Source: Stomorhina lunata (Eukaryota; Arthropoda; Insecta; Diptera; Rhiniidae). Taken from it: a DNA stretch of 64,000 bases. Each line of letters starts with the position of its first letter. The stretch's first letter is position 1. The notes under the pieces are model-generated. The model was given only the letters and a program-made list of their open reading frames with translations, had not been told where the DNA came from and made no database searches. The translations under genes were made by a program, and so were the position numbers. Location of the stretch: the NCBI GenBank assembly GCA_933228675.1, contig OW121744.1:19455918-19519917 (forward strand), in the 5' to 3' direction. This document shows positions 48,421 to 61,216 of the stretch, in pieces.

Positions 48421-49190
48421 AATTTTTATAATTTTTATATTTATCCGGTTTTTTTTAATTCAACGAAGTTATTAATTGCTTTTTTTATTTCACTTAAATC
48501 AGTTTACATTGCACAAAGTTTACCTCTTCCTCATTTATTCAAATAAAATTCCTTTGATGCATAATTAGGTGCTTTATACCTTTTTATTGGAACTACAAAA
48601 AATTGCGTAATCCATTTTTTTTTTGTTATTTACAAATTAATATTTTTGCAATTTCCTAGTACCTGTTTTTATAAATTTGTTGCTTCCGTCCTTCCTTAAA
48701 AAAGTTGTACACTCAAATTGTTGAGTGAGTTAAATCTTATAGATATTCTCAAATTCTACTATTTCTATTTCTGTAAGCAGAATAATTGAAAAATCTACAT
48801 ATGATTCATAGATAATTTGCATAACATTTATGTATATATTTTATTGTCCAAAATAAGTTAATTTATAGCAAATTTTTTGAAATTTGAATACCTACAAATC
48901 TTTCAATTAAATGAACTTTATTTTGAAAGTGGAATAAGTCCTCATTCCAAAAAAAAAAAAAATAAGTTAATGATGGGGAAAGGTTTTGCAATTGTGGATC
49001 TTACTATGCGAAAAATTATTCATTCTAAATTTACAAAACCTACTAAAATATTTATAGTCAAACATTTTGTAATTAAAAATTTGATACAAATTTGATATGT
49101 AGTACGAGTCAAAGATTGTTTTTTTTTTTGATATATAAAAAAATTTGCAATCTCCTACAATTGAAACAAAAATACTGACTATTTGGCGGA
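48421..49190. other. unique AT-rich spacer, no gene seen
   Basis: A 72-codon ORF at 48877-49095 has no ATG-led, recognisable or conserved-looking sequence. Confidence 0.4.
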
Positions 49191-50810
49191 ATGATTTTTA
49201 ATTTTCCAAAAATTAACTCTTAATAGGAATTTTTTCAAAAGATTACTTTTTATAAGAATTTTTTCGAAAATTTACTTTTTATAGGAAATTTTTCAAAAAT
49301 GTACTTTTTAAAGGAAATTTTTCAAAAATTTACTTTTTATAGGAAATTTTTCAAAAACTTACTTTTTATAGGAAATTTTTCAAAAATTTACTTTTTATAG
49401 GAAATTTTTCAAAAATTTGCTTTTTATAGGAAATTTTTCAAAAATGTACTTTTTAAAGGAAATTTTTCAAAAATTTACTTTTTATAGGAAATTTTTCAAA
49501 AATGTACTTTTTAAAGGAAATTTTTCAAAAATTTACTTTTTATAGGAAATTTTTCAAAAATGTACTTTTTAAAGGAAATTTTTCAAAAATTTACTTTTTA
49601 TAGGAAATTTTTCAAAAATATACTTTTTATAGGAAATTTTTCAAAAATTTACTTTTTATAAGAAATTTTTCAAAAATTTACTTTTTATAGGAAATTTTTC
49701 AAAAATTTACTTTTTATAGGAATTTTTTCAAAAATTTACTTTTTATAGGAAATTTTTCAAAAATTTACTTTTTATAGGAAATTTTTCAAAAATTTGCTTT
49801 TTATAGGAAATTTTTCAAAAGTGTACTTTTTAAAGGAAATTTTTAAACAATTTACTTTTTATAAGAAATTTTTCAAAAATTTACTATTTATAGGAAATTT
49901 TTAAAAAATTTACTTTTTATAGGAAATTTTTCAAAAATTTACTTTTTATAGGAAATTTTTCAAAAATTTGCTTTTTATAGGAAATTTTTCAAAAGCGTAC
50001 TTTTTAAAGGAAATTTTTAAACAATTTACTTTTTATAAGAAATTTTTCAAAAATTTACTTTTTATAGGAAATTTTTCAAAAATTTACTTTTTATAGGAAA
50101 TTTTTCAAAAATTTACTTTTTATAGGAAATTTTTCAAAAATTTACTTTTTATAGGTAATTTTTCAAAAATTTACTTTTTATAGGAAATTTTTCAAAAATT
50201 TACTTTTTATAGGAAATTTTTCAAAAATTTGCTTTTTATAGGAAATTTTTCAAAAATTTACTTTTTATAGGAAATTTTTCAAAAATGTACTTTTTAAAGG
50301 AAATTTTTCAAAAATTTACTTTTTATAGGAAATTTTTCAAAAATTTGCTTTTTAAAGGAAATTTTTCAAAAATGTACTTTTTAAAGGAAATTTTTCAAAA
50401 ATGTACTTTTTAAAGGAAATTTTTCAAAAATTTACTTTTTATAGGAAATTTTTCAAAAATTTACTTTTTATAGGAAATTTTTCAAAAATTTACTTTTTAT
50501 AGAAAATTTTTCAAAAATTTTTTTTTATAGGAAATTTTTCAAAAATTTACTTTTTATAGGAAATTTTTCAAAAATTTACTTTTTAAAGGAAATTTTTCAA
50601 AAATTTACTTTTTATAGGAAATTTTTTAAAAATTTACTTTTTATAGGAAATTTTTCAAAAATTTACTTTTTTATAGGAAATTTTTCAAAAATTTACTTTT
50701 TTTAGGAATTTTTTCGAAAATTTACTTTTTATAGAAAAGTTTTCAAAAATTTGCGTTTTATAGGAGTTTTTTCGAAAATTTACTTTTTATTGGAATTTTG
50801 CTATAATTTG
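49191..50810 (-). repeat. 29-bp satellite array, inverted orientation
   Basis: About 55 copies of ACTTTTTATAGGAAATTTTT plus CAAAAATTT, the exact reverse complement of the unit at 43.24-45.33 kb. It contains a 58-bp dimer (alternating TTTATAGG and TTTAAAGG) repeated at about 49.44-49.61 kb, and a 174-bp (6 x 29) repeat seen at about 49.80 and 49.98 kb. Confidence 0.97.
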
Positions 50811-51390
50811 TCAAAATTTTTTTGAACAAAATTTTTCGTTTTTTCGTCAAAACTTAAGATTTAATTTACTAAAATTAGTCACCTACATTTTAAAAAACAC
50901 TAAAACGCAAAACCCTTTATATCTCAATTTAAAAAGAATGGACTTAAATCACTTTCAAAATAAGGTCTTCATATGATACTTCCTTAATTAGTTCGAAAAT
51001 TGTTTAAACAATATAATAATTCCTAAAATAACTAACAAATTTGTTTCAGTGTAGTTTTTATTATTATTTGTAGATTATTTTGTACTAATTGCAACCATTT
51101 TTTTACTTTTTTACTCTCTCGCAATTTTTTAATCTATTTGATTTTTGTTTTTTATTTGTTATAGCTTTTGTTATTGCTTATAAAAAAAAGTTGTTGATTT
51201 TTCACAATTTTATTTGAATGTATTAAATTGCAAAAGACTCCTCCCTAAAAAATGTTTACTATGTACAAATTTCTTTTGTTTACTTTACTTTGAGATCTTT
51301 TTGTTGTTATTGAGTAAAATCATTTATTTTGTGCTAAATAGATCCGGTTTACTTCGGATAAGCTTCGGATAGCTATCTAATTTCGTAGAA
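50811..51390. other. unique AT-rich spacer
   Basis: No array, ORF or inverted repeat recognised. Confidence 0.4.
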
Positions 51391-54300
51391 ACTTTTTCTA
51401 TAAAAATATTTTTCTGCAGAAAAACTTCAATAAAAAGATTTTTGATAAAAAAAATTGTCCAAAAAATTCTTGATAAATAATTTTCCTATAGGCAAATTTT
51501 TCTATAAAAAATGTTCGATTAAAATATTTTTCTATAGAAAACTTTTCGATACAGATATTTTTCTGTAGAAAAATTTTTTTATAACAATATTTTTTTATAG
51601 AAAATTTTCAAACGAAAAATTTTTTTTCGATATATGTTTAAAAAATATTTACATTTTGACAATTTTGTTATTTTTTGTTAAAAATATTTTGTAAAAAATT
51701 TTTGTTAAAAAAAAAAATTTCTAAAGAAAAATTTTTGAAAAATAAAATTTTATAAAAACATTTTTGATAAAAAAAATTTTCTTTAGAAAAATTAAAAAAA
51801 AAATTATAGAAAAATTTTCAAAAACAAAATTTTCTATTTTTTCATAAAAAAAATTTTTATAGAAAAATTTTTTGTTCTATAGAAAAATTTTTCTAGAAAA
51901 AATTTTCGATTAAAACATCGTTCTTTAGAAATATTTTTTATACAACAATTTTTCTGCAGAAAAATTTTCAATAAAAAAATTTTCTAAAAAATTTATAATA
52001 AAAAAATGTTCTATACAAAAATTTTCAATAATTTTTTTTTTTATAGAAAAACTTTCGATAAAAATATTTTTCTATAGAAAAATTTTCGATAAAAATATTT
52101 GTCATTGAAAAATTTTCGATAAAAATATTCTATTTATAGAAAATTTTCAACCGAATAATTTTTTCTAGTAAAATGTTTAATAAAAAATTTACAAAATTTA
52201 AATTTTTCTAAAAAATTTTTCATAGAAAAATTTTTGATAAAAAGATTTTCTATAGAAAAATTTAAAAAAAAATTTCTAAACAAATTTTGATAAAAAAAAA
52301 TTTTATAGAACAAATTTTGATACAAAAATGTTCTTTAAAAAAATTTTTCTATAAAAAAATTTTCGATTAAACTATTTTTCTATAGAAAAATTTTCGATAA
52401 AAGTATTTTTTCTTTTTCTATAGAAAAATTTTCGATAAAAATATTTTTTCTTTTTCTATAGAAAAATTTTCAATAAAAAAAATATTCTAAAAAATTTTTA
52501 ACAACAAAATATTCTAGAGAAAAATTTTTGATACAAACATTTTCGATAAAAATATTTTTTTATAGAAAATTTTTCGATAAAGTAATTTTCTATAATTTTC
52601 GATAAAAATATTTTTCTGTAGAGAAATTTCCGTTAAAAACATTTTTTATAAAAATTTTCAACAGAAAAATTTTTTGTAGAAAAATGTTTAAAAAAAATTC
52701 GCATTTTGAAAACTTTTTTATTTTTTAAATTTCGAAAAAATTTTTGATCAAAAAAATTTTCCATAGAAAAATTTTTGAAAAAAAAAATTTCTAAAAAAAC
52801 ATTTTTGATAAAAAAATTCTTTACAAAAATTAAAAAAACAATTTAGAAAAATTTTTAATAACAAAATTGTTTTAACAATTTTCGATAAAAAAAATTTTCT
52901 ATACAAAACTTTTTGATACAAAAATGTTTTATAGAAAAATTTTTCTATAAAAAATTTTCGATTAAAATATTTTTCAAAAGAAAATTTTTGATGAAAATAT
53001 TTTTTCTTTATCATAATTTTTTTATCGAACATTTTTTCTGTAGAAAAATTTTCAATAAAAAAATTTTCGAAAAGCAGAATAAATGTTCTGTGCAAAAATT
53101 TTTGATACAAAAATATTTTTTCTTATAAAAATTTCCGATGAAAATATTAACTATTCGAAAATTTTCGATAAAAGTATTTTTCTATCGAAAAATTTTTGAT
53201 AAAAATATTTTTCTATAGAAAAATTTTCTGTACAAGTATTTTTTACAAAATATTTTTAACAGAAATATTTTTTTGTAGAAAAATTTTTGATCAAAATATT
53301 TTTCTATAGAAAAATTTTTGACAAAAATATTTTTCTATAGAAAAATTTTTGACAAAAGTATTTTTCTATGGAAACATTTTTGATAAAAATATTTTTCTAT
53401 GGAAAAATTTTTGATAAAAATATTTTTCTATAGAAAAGTTTTTGATAAAAATATTTTTCTATAGAAACATTTTTGATAAAAATATTTTTCTATAGAAACA
53501 TTTTTGATAAAAATATTTTTCTATAGAAAATCTTTGATAAAAATATTTTTCTATAGAAAAATTTTTGATACAAATATATTTTTATAGAAAAATTTTCGAC
53601 AGAAATATATTTCTGTAGAAAAATTTTCAATTAAAAAATTTACATTTTGACAATTTTGTTATTTTTGATAAAGATATTCTGTAAAAAAATTTTGATAAAA
53701 AAATTTTCTGTAGAAAAATTTTTGATAAAAATATTTTTTTTGATAAAAAAACTTTTTATAGAAAAATTTTTGGGAAAAAGTTTTTCTAAAGCAAAATTTT
53801 TGAAAAAAAAATTTTCTAAAGCAAAATTTTTGAAAAAAAAAATTTTCTATAGCAAAATTTCTGATAAAAAATTTTCTATAGAAAAATTTTTGATATAAAA
53901 ATTTTCTATAGAAACATTTTCGATGAAAATATTTTTTATATTTTGATAAAAGAATTTTCTAGAGAAAAATTTTCAATATGAACATTTTTTTATAAAAAAA
54001 AATATATAAAGAATTTTCTATAAGAAAAATTTTAATATAAAAATTTTTCTATAGAAAAATTTTTATTATAAAAATTTTTAGTATGATCGTTTTTTACAGA
54101 AAAATTTTATATATACAAATTTTTCCATTAGAAAATTTTCAATATCAAAATTTTTAGTATAAAATTAATCTATAGAAAAATTTGTATATAAAAAAATTTT
54201 CAATATAAAAACTTTTCTAGAGAAATATTTTCAAAACAAAGATTTTTCTATAGAAAAAATATAAACACTTTTAATATTAAAATTTTTGTTTTAGAAAGTT

Positions 54301-55640
54301 TTTCTATAAAAATTTTTATATTGGAAATTTTCAATGAAAAATTTTTTTATAGAAACAATTTTCAATATACAAATTTTGTTAAAAGAAAAAAATTCAATTT
54401 TCTATGAAAAAAATTTTCTTATTGAAAATTTTACTATAGAATTTTTTTTTAATTTTTCTATCGAACATTTTTTATTGAAAATTTTCTATAAAAAATTTTT
54501 ATAATTAAAATTTTTCTATAGAAAATTTTTCCAAATAAAAATTTTTATAGAAATTTTTGATAAAAAAATTTTTATAGAAATTTTTGATAACAAAAATTTT
54601 CTATAGAAAAATTTTTGATAGAAATATTTTCTAAAAAATTGTTGATAAAAAAATTTTTTATGAGAAAGTTTTTGATAAAAAAATTATCTTAAGAAACATT
54701 TTTGATAAAAAAATTTCTGTAGAAAATTTTGATAAAAAAAATTTCTTTACCAAAAGTTTTGATAAAAATATTTTAAGAAATGGAGTAGAAAACTTTTGAC
54801 AAAAAAATTTTTTATACAAAACTTTTTGATGTACAATTTTTTGTAGCAAAATTTTTGTTAAAAAACTTTCCTTAGAAAAATTTTTAATAAACAAATTTTC
54901 TATAGAAAATTTTTTATAAAAAAATTTTTTATAAACAAATTTTCTATAGGAAATTTTTTTATAAAAATATTTTTTAAAAAATTTTTGATAAAAAAATATT
55001 CTATCGAAAAATTTCTATAGAAATATTGTTGTTAAAAAAATTTTTCTTTATAAAATTTTTTTTATAAAAATTTTCTTTATACAAATTTTTTATAAAGATT
55101 TTCTTTATAAAAAATTTTTACAAAGATTTTCTTTCTAAAAATTTTTTATAAAAATTTTTAAAAAATTTTCTTTATAAAAATTTTTTATAAAAATGTTCTT
55201 TATAAAAATTTAGTGTAGCAAAATTTTTGTTAAAAAACTTTCCTTACGAAAATTTTTAATTAAACAAATTTTCTATAGAAAATTTTTAATTAAACAAATT
55301 TTCTATAGAAAATTTTTTATAAAAAAATTTTTATAGGAAATTTTTTGATAAAAATATTTTTAAAAAATTTTTATAAAAAAATTTTCTATCGAAAAATTTT
55401 TGATAAAAAAATTTTGTATCGAAAAATTTTTTAAAAAATATTTTTATCAAAAAATTTCCTATAGAAAAATTGTTGTTAAAAAAATTTTCTTTATAAAATT
55501 CTTTATAAAAATTTTCTTTATAAAAATTTTTTATAAAGATTTTCTTTATAAAATTTTTTTATGAAAATTTTCTTTATAAATTTTTTTTTTATAAAAATTT
55601 TCTTTATAAAAATATTTTATAAAAATTTTCGTTAAAAATG
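51391..55640. repeat. long degenerate array, GATAAAAATATTTTT type
   Basis: Diverged units with CTATAGAAAAATTTTCGATA or CTATAGAAAAATTTTTGATA and AAAATATTTTT spacers, most regular at 53.16-53.58 kb. From 55.0 kb it changes to short TTCTTTATAAAAATTTTTTA units. Phe/Ile/Lys-rich ORFs on both strands are repeat translations. Confidence 0.85.
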
Positions 55641-57470
55641 GAGTGGAAAACTTTTTTCTTTTTAAGGCATATTTCTGATACTCATTTATCAAATCTTATA
55701 GGTAACAAACAAACATAACTATTGTGAATATGTAAAAATATAAGAATATGTATGAGTGTATTTCATATACATACATACTCATATATTGTGTTTTTTTAAA
55801 TGTTTCTAACCCACATTACTCAGCCAAGTTTCCGTCTAAGTTTGAGATCATCTGAATATATAAACGATGTGATCTTCTATATGTATTTGAACAAAATAAA
55901 AACGCACAAAACTAATTTTGCTATTGGTTATTTTTCGGGCTCTTATAGCTTGTTATTGACATGGTAAAACATGCTAAGTTCAGTTATTAAATATTTTTTA
56001 TAAAACGTGGTTTGTCGTTTGTATGTTCATATAGTGATTTATAGAGATTTGAGATGTTATTGGATTGAAAACTATGGATGACTTGATATGTGAGGTGACG
56101 TAATTAGTTCCTTTGTAGTAGGAAATAATACCTTTAGTAAAAGGTCACAACGGAGTTACCATTTTTGTCAATTCTTTTTTTAGAAAATAACAATTGTAGC
56201 AAAAATTATAAAAAATCGTTAATTCATACTTTATTCGAAACACTCCTTATTTACTTTAATTTCATATTTTTTAATTGAAAATAAACACAAAAAGCTGCTA
56301 AATGATGTCATGGATGAGCTTTTCAAAAGCCGGTAGCTATTTGTGATCTTCTACCAAGTACTTAATTGACTTAATTTATGACATTCCTATTATTTACGTG
56401 TACACAACTTCTCGAGGTGTAAATTTCTTAATTAACCATTTTTTTAAAGTATTTTTGTTATATGTTAAATTTTGTTTAAAATAAGTAAATATTTATAAAG
56501 TAAATAAATTCTGTTATTCTTTGTATTCGGATAATAAACTCTTTTGTGGGCATTGCAAACCGAAAGATTTTACTGGTTTATGTATCTCCGAAGTAATTAA
56601 AAAATACATCTGAAATTCCCGGAAATCAATGTGTGCTAATGCTTATTAAATACACAGGTATTGCACAGAATTTCTTGAATAAGATTCTTTGTTTATTTAT
56701 TAAAAAAAGTAATAGTAATCTTTTATATAAAATTTTTTTAAGTTCTTTTTTCTTTCATAAAGAAGGTGTAAATTTCGTAATTAAAAAAAAATTGTTATTG
56801 ACTATTTGTTTATCTAGATATTTTGTTTAGTTTAGCGCGAATCGCTAGAAAAAGTACACTTCTGTTCGCACTTGTTTAATGAAATTCAAAATTTGTTTAT
56901 GATATCTTTTCTTCCCACTCCCTAGAAGTTTATACAGATTTTTTTTTGAAGTTTCAGATTTTAATATCTTACTTATGTATAACTGGCAGTTCAGGCAAGA
57001 ATTGAAAATATTTAGTCAGCAAAATATAAAATTAATATGGAACACATTTGTTTACATTGAGTAGAGTAAATATTATAGTGTAAACATTGACTGGTCGTTC
57101 ATTTCCAGTTGCAGTTGACTTGGGTGTAGTTTATAAATATTTTGTGGATTTTCAATAAATTTTATTGATTGTCATGTTGAAAATGTTTGATTTTTCAGAA
57201 TTTTAAGAGAAGTCAATTTAGAAAAAAATAAACAAAAAAAAAAAATTTAATAAATAGAAATGATGATGTGTACTTAACTTGTATAAACAAATTTAAATGA
57301 TTTACCAGCAGAAATTTTGTTTATTGGATAATGTTTACAAAAAATGTCTAAAAACTTAAGTTTTATATGTAAAAGTCTAAAGACAAATTTTGAATATAAA
57401 ATTTTTTTAAGGAAAAAAACTAAAAAAAAACAAATTCAAACAAGAATTTTCCCAAAAAAAATTTTCAAAA
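55641..57470. other. unique intergenic block, no gene seen
   Basis: Ordinary AT-rich DNA with a short ATACATAC-like run near 55767. The ORF at 56633-56830 is low complexity and unsupported. Confidence 0.4.
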
Positions 57471-58560
57471 TAAAATGTTTTCCAAAAAAAATTTTCAATA
57501 TAAAAATTTTTCTAAAGAAAAATTTTCAATTTTAAAAATTTTTCTAAACAAATATTTTCAATACAAAAAATTTTCTGTAGAAAAATTTTCAATACAAAAA
57601 ATTTTCTGTAGAAAAATTTTCAATACAAAAATTTTTCAATAGAAAAATTTTCAATACAAAAATTTTCAATACAAAAATTTTCTATAGAAAAATTTTCAAT
57701 ACAAAAATTTTTCTATAGAAAAATTTTCAATACAAAAATTTTTCTATAGAAAAATTTTCAATATAAAAATTTTTCTGAAGAAAAATTTTCAATACCAAAA
57801 TTTTTCTATAGAAAAATTTTCAATACAAAAATTACATTATTACAATAATAAATAATTATTATTACAATAATAAATAATTGTAATAAATTGGCATTCTTAG
57901 TGCAATACACTACAGTAAAACTTTTTAATTAGTGCAATACACTACAGTAAAACTTTTTAACAAAAATTTTTCTATAGAAAAATTTTCAATACAAAAATTT
58001 TTCTATAGAAAAATTTTCAATACAAAAATTTTTCTATAGAAAAATTTTCAATACAAAAATTTTCAATACAAAAATTTTCTATAGAAAAATTTTCAATACA
58101 AAAATTTTTCTATAGAAAAATTTTCAATACAAAAATTTTTCTGAAGAAAAATTTTCAATACAAAAATTTTTCTATAGAAAAATTTTCAATACAAAAATTA
58201 CATTATTACAATAATAAATAATTATTATTACAATAATAAATAATTGTAATAAATTGGCATTCTTAGTGCAATACACTACAGTAAAACTTTTTAATTAGTG
58301 CAATACACTACAGTAAAACTTTTTAACAAAAATTTTTCTATAGAAAAATTTTCAATACAAAAATTTTTCTATAGAAAAATTTTCAATACAAAAATTTTTC
58401 TATAGAAAAATTTTCAATACAAAAATTTTTCTATAGAAAAATTTTCAATACAAAAATTTTTCTATAGAAAAATTTTCAATATACAAATTTTTCTACAGAA
58501 AAATGTTAGAAATTTTTCTACAGAAGAATTTTCAAAACAAAAAGTTTCAAAATTGAACTT
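57471..58560. repeat. 31-bp array, CAATACA spacer type, with duplicated insert
   Basis: Units ATTTTTCTATAGAAAAATTT plus TCAATACAAAA. Two near-identical inserts (57831-57960 and 58197-58326), made of TTATTACAATAATAAATAAT and doubled GTGCAATACACTACAGTAAA ends, are fragments of the dispersed element also seen at 36.8 and 58.7 kb. They and flanking units form a tandem duplication of about 366 bp. Confidence 0.95.
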
Positions 58561-58649
58561 TTCTAAAAAAAAATTTCAGTATAAAAATTTTTCGATGGAA
58601 AAATTTAAAAAAAAAAATTATTGCAAAGAAAAATAAAGAAATGATAAAA

Positions 58650-58951
58650 CTGAAAAATGTTTGTGTGTTTCTGTTCGGATGATAATCTGCGCTTTATGTT
58701 GATATTTGTTGGACACAATAATAATAATTCGTATTCAGTCCCTCAAATTATACATAATGTGAGGTTTTCGCTCTGTCTAGAATTAGGGATAATCCTCCTG
58801 ATGAGATGGTCTAACCAACCATCGAAACGCGTCGAGGAAAGGTTTCCCCACCAACATTTTTTGGTTTTCTCAAAAAACTATTTATTACAATAATAAATAA
58901 TTGTAATAAATTGGGATTCTTAGTGCAATACACTACAGTAAAACTTTTTAA
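58650..58951 (-). mobile_element. 300-bp dispersed element, copy 2 (inverted)
   Basis: Reverse complement of 36806-37105 with scattered substitutions, sharing GAATTAGGGATAATCCTCCT, AAACGCGTC, GGTTTCCCCACCAAC and CACTACAGTAAAACTTTTTA. It again sits inside satellite DNA. The 78-codon ORF at 58657-58893 falls in it and is not credible. Confidence 0.85.
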
Positions 58952-58959
58952 AAATTTTT

Positions 58960-59930
58960 AATTTTTTAAAATTTTTCTAGAGAAAAATATAAAAATCTTC
59001 TAGAGAAAAATTTCAGTCTAAAAATTTTTCTATAGAAAAATTTTCAAGATAAAAATTTTATATAAAAATTTTTCTATAGCAAAATTTTCAAAATAAAATT
59101 TTTTCTAGAAAAATTTTCAAGAAAAAAATTTTTAAAATAAAAATTTTGTCTAGAAAATTATTCAAAATAAAAATGTTTCTATAAAAAAGTTTCCAAAATA
59201 AAAATTTTATATAGAAATTTTATATATAAAAATAAAAATTTTTAAAATTAAAATTTTTCTATAGAAAAATTTTCAAAATTAAAATTTTTCTATAGAAAAA
59301 TTTTCAAAATAAAAATTTTCTATAGAAAAGTTTTAAAAATAAAAATGTTTCTATAGAAAAATTTTCGATGTAAAAATTTTCAAAATAAAAATTTTCAATT
59401 TAAAAATTTTCAAAATAAAAATTTTCAATATACAAATTTTTAGTATATAAAAATTTTAAGTATAAAAATTTTAAATATAAAAATTTTCAAAATAAACATT
59501 TTTCTATAGAAAATTTTTCTTTATTTGGGAATTAATCAATTAATCAATAAAAATTTTTCTATTGAAAACTTTTTAATTTAAAATTTTTTAATAGAAAAAT
59601 TTTAATTTAAAATTTTTTTATAGAAAACTTTTTAATTTAAAATTTTTTTATAAAAAAATTTTCAATTAAAAATTTTTTTTTCTATAGAAAAATTTTCAAA
59701 ATAAAAATTTTTCTATAGAAAAATTTTCAATATAAAATTTTTTCTATAGAAAAATATTCAATAAAAATATTTTCTATAAAAAAATTTTTATATTAAAAAC
59801 AAATATTTTGGAATGCATTGTCTCTCCCAGTGTTGACTGCCAGTAGTTAACTGAATTCTAAACAAAATTTTGAAAATAAAAATTTTCAATATAAAAATTT
59901 TTTTATAGAAAAATTTTCTATCAAGATAAG
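58960..59930. repeat. degenerate 31-bp-type units
   Basis: Units CTATAGAAAAATTTTCAAAA plus TAAAAATTTTT. A short non-satellite insert at 59810-59865 (CTCCCAGTGTTGACTGCC, AGTAGTTAACTGAATTC) is a shortened relative of the tRNA-like element at 16.85-17.06 kb. Confidence 0.8.
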
Positions 59931-61190
59931 TGTTATGTATAAATTTTTTTATAGAAAAATCTGCTATACACAAATTTTTCTTAAGAAAAATCTGTTATAC
60001 ACAAATTTTTCTTAAGAAAAATCTGTTATACACAAATTGTTCTATAGAAAAATCTGATATTCACAAATTTTTGTATAGAAAAATCTGTTATACACAAAGT
60101 TTTCTATAGAAAAATCTGTTATACACAAATTTTTCTATAGAAAAATCTGTTATACACAAATTTTTCTATAGAAAAATCTGTTATAACAAGTATTTCTATA
60201 GAAAAATCTGTTATACACAAATTTTTCTATAGAAAAATCTGTTATACGGAAATTTTTCTACAGAAAAATCTGCTATTTACTTTAGAAAAATCTATTATAT
60301 ACAAATTTTTCTAAAGAAAAATCTTGTAAATACAAATTTTTATAAAGAAAAATCTTTTAAATACAAATTTTTATAAAGAAAAATCTGTTATGCAAAAATT
60401 GTTCTATAGAAAAATCTGATATACACAAATTTTTCTATAGAAAAATCTGTTATACACAAATTTTTCTATAGAAAAATCTGCTATACACAATTTTTTCTAT
60501 AGAAAAATCTGTTATAAACAAATTTTTCTATAGAAAAATCTGCTATACACAAATTTTTCTATAGAAAAATCTGTTATACACAAATTTTTGTATAGAAAAA
60601 TCTGCTATATACAAATTTTTCTATAGAAAAATCTGTTATACACAAATTTTTCTATAGAAAAATCTGTTATACACAAATTTTTGTATAGAAAAATCTGTTA
60701 TACACAAAGTTTTCTATAGAAAAATCTGTTATACACAAATTTTTCTATAGAAAAATCTGTTATACACAAATTTTTCTATAGAAAAATCTGTTATAACAAG
60801 TATTTCTATAGAAAAAACTGTTATACACAAATTTTTCTATAGAAAAATCTGTTATACGGAAATTTTTCTACAGAAAAATCTGCTATTTACTTTAGAAAAA
60901 TCTATTATATGCAAATTTTTCTAAAGAAAAATCTTTTAAATACAAATTTTTATAAAGAAAAATCTGTTATACACAAATTTTTCTATTGAAGAATCTGTTA
61001 TGCACAAATTTTTCTATAGAACAATCTGTTATACATAAGTTTTTCTATAGAAAAATCTGTTATACACAAATTTTTCTATAGAAAAATCTGTTACACACAA
61101 ATTTTTCCATAGAAAACTTTGCTATTCATACATTTTTCTATAGAAAAATCTGTTGCACATACACTTTTTTTTTATAGAATAATCTGTTTT
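59931..61190 (+). repeat. 31-bp array, TCTGTTATACAC spacer type
   Basis: About 40 copies of TTTTTCTATAGAAAAA plus TCTGTTATACACAAA. A block of about 260 bp with irregular landmark units (TATAACAAGTATTTC, TATACGGAAA, CTGCTATTTACTTTAG) occurs at about 60.06-60.33 and again 610 bp later at about 60.67-60.94 kb. Confidence 0.95.
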
Positions 61191-61216
61191 TGTTGTACTT
61201 AAATTATTCCTAAGAA

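Noticed and set aside
52748..53110. 120-codon reverse ORF rich in Phe, Lys and Glu, and many similar ORFs (6404-7279, 15171-16328, 25088-25351, 52134-54894, 57344-57535, 59788-59973)
   Set aside because: Translations of the A/T-tract satellite. Composition follows the repeat and similar peptides appear on both strands.
58657..58893. 78-codon ORF
   Set aside because: It lies wholly inside the dispersed 300-bp element. The other copy at 36.8 kb does not keep the frame open as a protein.
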